Below, in pieces: positions 63,718 through 64,000 of a stretch of 64,000 nucleotides of DNA. The translations under genes were made by a program, and so were the position numbers. The notes under the pieces were generated by a model that did not search any database, was not told the DNA's origin, and worked only from the letters and a program-made list of their open reading frames with translations. Position 1 is the first letter of the stretch, and every line of letters begins with the position of its first letter. This DNA comes from Propionivibrio dicarboxylicus. Lineage in GTDB: Bacteria > Pseudomonadota > Gammaproteobacteria > Burkholderiales > Rhodocyclaceae. The DNA lies in contig CAMDMZ010000017.1 in assembly GCA_945902805.1 (NCBI GenBank), positions 33,180 through 97,179 of the forward strand, read 5' to 3'.

Positions 63718-64000
63718 TCAAAATTCCTCCCACGCTTCGTCGTCGTTGCCAAAGGCGGCCGGAGGCAGCTTGGCGGGCTTGCTACCCGCCGTCGCGCCAG
63801 AACCGACTTTTTGCCTGGGCAAGGCTTTCGGCGTCGCATCGCGCAGAGCCGGAGCAAGGCTGGTGCCGGCGCTTCTCTGTCCGCCGTCGGCGAGCTTGAA
63901 CATGCCGACCGCCTGCACCAGACCGCGTGCTTGTTCTTCCAGGCTCTCGGCGGCGGCGGCGGCTTCTTCCACCAAGGCGGCGTTCTGCTGGGTGACTTCG
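63718..64000 (-). CDS. Methyl-accepting chemotaxis protein, 3' end (partial)
   Basis: Only the last 93 codons are in the window; the gene continues beyond the right edge. The sequence starts [27 protein letters not shown], almost identical to the equivalent part of the neighbouring 958-residue MCP, and ends AWEEF, a CheR/CheB tether. The linker has a diverged dispersed repeat, read as KVGSGATA. The two receptors are tandem paralogues, at least at this end. Confidence 0.9.
   Translation of the reverse strand, partial: EVTQQNAALVEEAAAAAESLEEQARGLVQAVGMFKLADGGQRSAGTSLAPALRDATPKALPRQKVGSGATAGSKPAKLPPAAFGNDDEAWEEF
63788..63811 (-). repeat. Dispersed repeat, copy 12 (diverged)
   Basis: Minus-strand copy with two mismatches (GGTTCTGGCGCGACGGC) in the C-terminal linker of the partial MCP. 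Read as KVGSGATA. Confidence 0.7.

Noticed and set aside
1..64000. CRISPR arrays, tRNA/rRNA genes, insertion sequences, prophage
   Set aside because: No regularly spaced repeats, no tRNA-like or rRNA-like stretches, and no transposase or phage proteins were seen on either strand.

Overview
The window is about 64 kb of a GC-rich proteobacterial chromosome that is almost entirely a flagellar and chemotaxis island. Gene order, sigma-54/FlrBC-type control, FlhF/FlhG, a MotC/MotD-type stator next to fliA and CheZ/CheV point to a polarly flagellated beta-proteobacterium, most likely of the Rhodocyclales. The taxon is an inference from layout and protein style, not from a search.

Layout: (1) 258-7336, minus strand: glycosylation genes (a GT4-TPR-GT41 fusion, an FkbM methyltransferase, a DUF6165-like protein, a small coupled ORF, and a TPR-GT9-like-FkbM fusion), probably for surface or flagellin glycans. 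(2) 7481-10653, plus: a two-gene type I secretion system (ABC ATPase and HlyD adaptor) with no visible substrate, ended by a bidirectional terminator shared with fliE. (3) 10745-13773, minus: fliE and the sigma-54 regulator/kinase pair flrC-flrB. (4) 13936-25235, plus: fliFGHIJ, then fliKLMNOPQR behind a near-perfect sigma-54 promoter. (5) 25237-38762, minus: flgBCDEFGHIJ, flgKL, a lipoprotein gene, and flgP and flgT. (6) 39041-40673, plus: flgA, flgM, flgN. (7) 40696-48637, minus: flhB-flhA-flhF-flhG, fliA, motC, motD. (8) 48782-63999, minus: cheV-cheV-cheY-cheZ-cheA, an MCP with a cytoplasmic C-terminal sensor, a STAS/PP2C partner-switching pair, cheB, cheD, cheR, a large PAS-containing MCP, and the 3' end of another MCP cut by the window edge.

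Regulation can be partly read from the DNA. I see five sigma-54 (-24/-12) sites (fliE, fliF, fliK, flgK, flgB) and three sigma-28 sites (flgM, flgP, cheV). A 15-bp dyad, CGGCAA-N3-TTGCCG, occurs in four regulatory gaps (flrB/fliF, flgK, flgB/flgA, flhB) and is my candidate binding site for the FlrC-type activator. fliC, fliD, the master regulator (fleQ/flrA) and cheW are not in the window.

The most unusual signal is a short dispersed repeat with core GTCGGTGCTGGCGGGACGGC. I count 12 copies (7 with identical cores) in both orientations, roughly one per 5 kb. Two are intergenic; ten lie inside genes, always in frame and mostly in linkers, and are read in different frames as [20 protein letters not shown] or RPASTDF. 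Its conservation is at the DNA level, not the protein level, so it looks like a selected DNA tag or a micro mobile element.
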